A DNA stretch of 64,000 nt from Owenia fusiformis (lineage: Eukaryota > Annelida > Polychaeta > Sabellida > Oweniidae), in assembly GCA_903813345.2 (NCBI GenBank), contig CAIIXF020000006.1, positions 35,688,436 through 35,752,435 of the forward strand, written 5' to 3'. The notes beneath the pieces were generated by a model. That model was not told where the DNA came from. It searched no databases and saw only the letters and a list, made by a program, of their open reading frames with translations. A program made the translations under genes and the position numbers. This document shows, one piece after another, positions 59,546-64,000 of this stretch; position 1 is the first letter of the stretch, and each line of letters begins with the position of its first letter.

Positions 59546-61147
59546 GGGAGTTTGTTGACCAGTGGTCTTAACTTAACAGTATTAACATGAATCAGTGTTA
59601 GTTTTGATGACAATGATAATCTCTCTACTGCCCACTTGGTCCATTATGATAATATACCAAGTTCTTTTAGCAATAAAAAATACTTAGTTCACGAATAAAA
59701 AGTGTTATGCGACTAACTGGATTGCTAAATTGACTTTAAATTCTTGTTAATTGGTTGAATAGGTGTGTTTTAGTAGTTCCCATGTCAGGAATTACTTATT
59801 TCTGACCAAAACTATAACTTTATATGGTCATAAATTGGTTATTAAGGTGTTAAGGGTTCTTTATATACGCTATTTATTTCTTGTTGTGGTCATTTGAGGT
59901 CTTAATGGATTAAATTGTCACATATAGTTCACTGAGCATATAGTAGATACATGTATATTCAAAGAATATAACATGTAAAAGATAATTTTATATTCATAGT
60001 TCACTTTGCACTATTATTAAGAATTTGACGTTAAATCATTCGAACTCTGGCACGGCGACGTGATTCCAAAATCGCCAGTTGGTGGCTCGTGTGAGTTCAA
60101 GGAAATGTTTTTAGCAATTAATAAATGACAATCATACTAATTTGATGAAATGATAATAATATTATAATAACTCAACTTTTAAAAAATATTTATATCTCAG
60201 ACTAAAATTTCACGGATCTAGCGTTACCTCAATAGCGCCACGAAAGTCCAAGGTAAAGCACTTTAGCTATACCTCCCACTCGAAGCGGTCAATTTTTATC
60301 AATTACAAATTACCCCAAGCACAAATTAGACATTTATCAAATTCAACAATGTTTTTTATTCAGAAATAGCAACATTTGGCAATGTTTAAGTTTGCTTGTT
60401 TTAGAATTATATGCTACATTATGATAGCAAGAGTTTCAAGAGTGGTTCAAGGCGAATGTGTCATATTTGTCGGAAATTAGTGAAGAAGATGGTACTTGAA
60501 TTTGTACACATCATCAAATCATTTTGCTCTGTTTTAATTTTGCTAGTTTTTTTTATTTTCCGGTGCTTTCACACGCACTTTTGTCACATGTATTAAAGTC
60601 TTGAGATACGGTTTGTTTGACACAACGTAGAATTGAAGAGGGTTTTGTGTAGTTCTTTTAACTTATTTATTATTTGGTCGAGTGTAGGTAAAAAAGAAAA
60701 AGAAACCACGGAATTGTATCCTTTGTAAAGAATATTTTTTAGGTTTATTTTATTACAATGTTTAAAAATTGTATTGAATCAGTCACTATGGAGAATAAAA
60801 GATTTTGGTATCTAGGTAAAATATGGTCAATCGAAAATAATTTAAAAAATATTTCTTTTCTTTTTGACAGATGTGCTTTGATATCGTTTGTAAAAAACCT
60901 AAATAGTTTTTTGAGAAATTATTTTTTGAAATCCGTGAATTCTTGGTGGTGTATTGTTCGAGTGTCCAGTCGGCAAGTAGAATCGAGAACTAATGACTTA
61001 AAACACGTGTCTAAGGCATACTACAGCTTCTAAGCAAATATGATTTTTTACTTCTTGTCTCTTGGACCTTTTGAAACCTGAGGAAAACATTCAAAACGTA
61101 ATTTTGTGTGTTTTTTAGTTTTAAACAAAATTCAAGCACGTTTTTTT
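59546..61147. other. AT-rich sequence, nothing recognised
   Basis: Open frames of 61 and 91 residues (60411-60596, 60758-61033, plus) are rich in Phe, Lys, Asn and Ser as expected by chance in AT-rich DNA. Confidence 0.4.
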
Positions 61148-61252
61148 TATCGAAACAATTATTTATTTTTCACTTTCAGAATTTACATGTTCAAGACATG
61201 TACTTTCTGTAAGACATGTAAATTCTGAAATTGAAAAAGAACTGTTCCGATA
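61148..61252. repeat. Foldback element with about 40-bp arms
   Basis: TATCGAAACAATTATTT...TTTCAGAATTTACATGT (61148-61190) is mirrored at 61214-61252 with a few mismatches. The inner 17 bp are perfect. Confidence 0.75.
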
Positions 61253-61511
61253 GCATAAAACAATACAATATTTGTAGATGGGTGCATTTCTTGGGTTAAC
61301 AATATTTTAATTTTTTTCAAAAATACTGTGTGTTTTGCCGAAAAATTAGGAAATACCTTTCCCTCTGTATGTCGAAAGTGAACATTAACATAAACATCAA
61401 AACGTATTCTATCTATCTAATGGAAAAATTGAAAATCGAATTGTTATGCGTGGAATAATTCTTCGTTACATATTTTGTCATATATGATATGATATGATAT
61501 ATGATATGTAT

Positions 61512-62197
61512 GAGTGTAAGAGTATGCAATAAGCGTGTGTGGAAGAGTATGCAATAAGTGTGTGTGGAAGAGTATGCAATAAGTGTGTGTGGAAGAGTAT
61601 GCAATAAGTGTGTGTGGAAGAGTATGCAATAAGCGTGTGTGGAAGAGTATACAATAAGTGTATGTGGAAGAGTATGCAATAAGTGTGTGTGGAAGAGTAT
61701 GCAATAAGCGTGTGTGGAAGAGTATGCAATAAGTGTGTGTGGAAGAGTATGCAATAAGTGTGTGTGGAAGAGTATGCAATAGGCGTGTGTGGAAGAGTAT
61801 ACAATAAGTGTGTGTGGAAGAGTATGCAATAAGTGTGTGTGGAAGAGTATGCAATAAGCGTGTGTGGAAGAGTATGCAATAGGCGTGTATGGAAGAGTAT
61901 ACAATAAGTGTGTGTGGAAGAGTATGCAATAAGTGTGTGTGGAAGAGTATGCAATAAGCGTGTGTGGAAGAGTATGCAATAGGCGTGTGTGGAAGAGTAT
62001 ACAATAAGCGTGTGTGGAAGAGTATACAATAAGTGTGTGTGGAAGAGTATGCAATAAGCGTGTGTGGAAGAGTATGCAATAGGCGTGTAGAAGAGTATGC
62101 AATAAGCGTGTGTTGAAGAGTATGCAATAGGCGTGTGTAGAAGGGTATGTAATAAGTGAGTGTGGAAGAGTATGCAATAAGCGTGTGTGGAAGAGTA
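61512..62197. repeat. 25-bp minisatellite, about 27 copies
   Basis: The unit is GAAGAGTATGCAATAAG followed by a YGTGTGTG tract. Variation is mainly C/T in AAG(C/T)GTG, G/A in GTATGC/GTATAC, and AAG/AGG. It is preceded by a GATAT-rich tract (61486-61508). The unit has no stop on the minus strand in any frame and is one base longer than eight codons, so all three minus frames stay open (262, 227 and 183 residues). These are not genes. Confidence 0.97.
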
Positions 62198-64000
62198 TCA
62201 TTTATATTTAAGTGTCAGGGATTTCTACGTATAATTTTTTAATTTAATTATTGTTTCACGTGGAATGTTTCGTAAACTTTTGATTCGTATATAGGTTTTT
62301 GAACAAGGTGCGTGCGTACAAAGAAGAGCGAGAATTACATACTGGACCTTGTCTTTTCAATAAACAGGACAATTCTCTCTTGAGATACTCTTAATTTTAA
62401 AAAGAGATGTGATACATCTGATCAAATATGGAAGTGGATATATAGAGATTATCCTATATAAGTTTAGGATATTGGGATTATCCCGAGGCCAATATAACAT
62501 ATCTGCCCGAGGGACGTAGGTCCCGAGATACAGTATACTATATCTGACCGCTCGGAGCGGGACGTAAAGCTTTATCTTCCCGCTGATGAAAATATAAGTT
62601 TTTACAAACCTGCTTTATGTACCTGTAACACGTCCAAGTATGGGATAAATATATATATGGATTTAAAGTGTTGAAGTTGCCAAAACAATTAAAATTGAAA
62701 TGAGAAAGTCTCACTTTTCCAAGTGTTGTCGAACTCTTTGGTTTTGAAACATAGGCATGGCAATCGATGTTGTGAACAAAGTATATTCTATTTTTTCCAA
62801 AAGGTTAGCCTTGTCTTTTCTATAATTATGATGTCCTTTTAATTCTTTTAACTATTTAAAAAACAGTGAAAATACACGGTGTGATGCGTTATGATTATAT
62901 AGAATGGCGCGCTTGTGTAGTGCACTGTGGAGGTACAAATTTTCCGCAAGTCTCCGAGTCATACTTGTTGGTGGATTTGAAAATTATCTTCGAGTTTTTT
63001 ATATTCTAAGTATCAATTAAATCTAAACGATTGTGCTAGAAAATTAGCGATTATGATGTTGATAGTAGTCATTTAATTTCTTAATGAGTAGGCAACAGAT
63101 TCCCCGCTATAAAATAATTTCACCAATTCAATACCGGGAAAGCTAATAAGTCTCATTTCATAAATGGACTTGTCACAAAATGTCGATTTTTTATATTTGA
63201 ATAGATTTGAAACTTGGACACCCTATTGAGAATGGCTACATTATTGAACAGGAAGGCATCTGGTGTTTGGTCCAAGCGTGTGGGCATTAGCATCACAAAG
63301 CGTAACTTTACAACTATTTTTTGCAGAAATTTTATGTTGACCAAATTGATACAGCCATTGAGACTGGGCCCTTAGGCGCTTAATGTACGGGAAAAGTACT
63401 TCATATCCCCGCTCACAATACAACTTTAAAAAATGTTTAATCTTTTCTTTGAAAAAATACAAATAGTGCCATTTCATAAATCAATATGGACATTAACTAA
63501 AGTTATATTTACAAACGTCTGATGTTTTTCTGTAAATGATAGGGCAAGAATGTCACCACATAGAATTGAAATATAACTGAGTGAGTTTTAGCACGCTGGA
63601 TATGTCACATGACTAAATTATGTACACGCGACATATATAAATCCTGTTACCCACGCGTCATCGTATAATGTATACCCAGTAGCAATGTTAGTTAATTATT
63701 ACGTGAACTGCAGTTACCGTTGAATAACAAGCAGCTCCAATGAGCCATTGAGACAATAAAAATTGATGACAAAATTACAGTTCACTTATTTCAGCTAAAT
63801 AAACAATATGACTTATTACTTAAAACTATAATCGTACACATAAATTCATAAACATATAAAAATATTTCACTTTACTAATTGATTATTTGAACTCTTTACC
63901 ACACGCACGTGTACTAGGTACACAGAACTCTCAATAAATAATCCATAATATAATAAAAATGTGTTCGTAATTGTTTTTTATTATTATCAACGGACAATAA
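62198..64000. other. AT-rich sequence with a possible repeat relic and TATA motif
   Basis: At about 62450-62580, phrases such as GAGGGACGTAGGTCCCGAG and CGCTCGGAGCGGGACGTAA are partly palindromic and GC-rich, suggesting a transposon relic. At about 63633-63642 a TATATAAA lies about 30 bp before a CpG-rich ACCCACGCGTCATCG, which could be a plus-strand core promoter, but no gene follows within the window. Confidence 0.25.

Noticed and set aside
61413-62201. 262-, 227- and 183-residue minus-strand frames
   Set aside because: Pure translation of the 25-bp minisatellite in three frames.

Overview
This window is AT-rich, intron-bearing and repeat-laden animal DNA. Short coding exons with GT/AG borders, LINE 3' ends, hAT, Harbinger and Tc1-type non-autonomous transposons, a tRNA-derived SINE and many minisatellites point to a marine invertebrate, perhaps a lophotrochozoan. 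I cannot name the species. No bacterial genes, operons, CRISPR arrays or rRNA genes are visible. Most open frames in this DNA are chance frames or products of tandem repeats.

Layout. 1-3.6 kb: a minus-strand two-exon start of a death-domain protein (exons 3531-3558 and about 1042/1028-1296). 5.5 kb: a candidate plus-strand first exon. 6.4-13.4 kb: a belt of small transposons and duplicated promoter-like modules. It holds a hAT-type MITE at 8426-8737, three copies of an 'M-A-D' start module, a Harbinger-type MITE with TAA target duplications at 9929-10418, a hAT MITE with a perfect 8-bp target duplication at 12084-12574, and a candidate minus-strand first exon near a GGTCACGTGACC palindrome at 13192-13357.

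15,381-45,682: the most striking object, a 30.3-kb segment bounded by long inverted repeats (about 260-360 bp) and flanked by TA on both sides. It looks like one giant non-autonomous Tc1/mariner-type element. Inside it lie a left block (15,992-17,231), 35 head-to-tail units of exactly 722 bp (17,232-42,501; no differences found), a related right block (42,502-44,320) and a 5'-truncated, frameshifted LINE with a poly(A) tail (44,321-45,317). The 722-bp unit is a diverged, CpG-rich relative of the flanking blocks. Both end in a perfect stem-loop at the same place but with unrelated stem sequence.

45.7-53.2 kb: the last two exons of an unrecognised protein gene (46,799-46,998 and 47,975-48,092). 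Its single visible intron holds a hAT-like MITE inside a tRNA-derived SINE plus a foldback element. Then come a large foldback element with its own nested insertion (49,375-50,409), a second LINE remnant on the minus strand (51,311-51,706) and a candidate plus-strand first exon (53,053-53,182). 53.9-62.2 kb: four separate tandem arrays (20-, 94-, 23- and 25-bp periods) in otherwise featureless AT-rich DNA, probably intron or intergenic.

No pathway or operon can be reconstructed. The genes seen are fragments of at least three, perhaps five, separate transcription units, and the window is dominated by mobile and tandem DNA.
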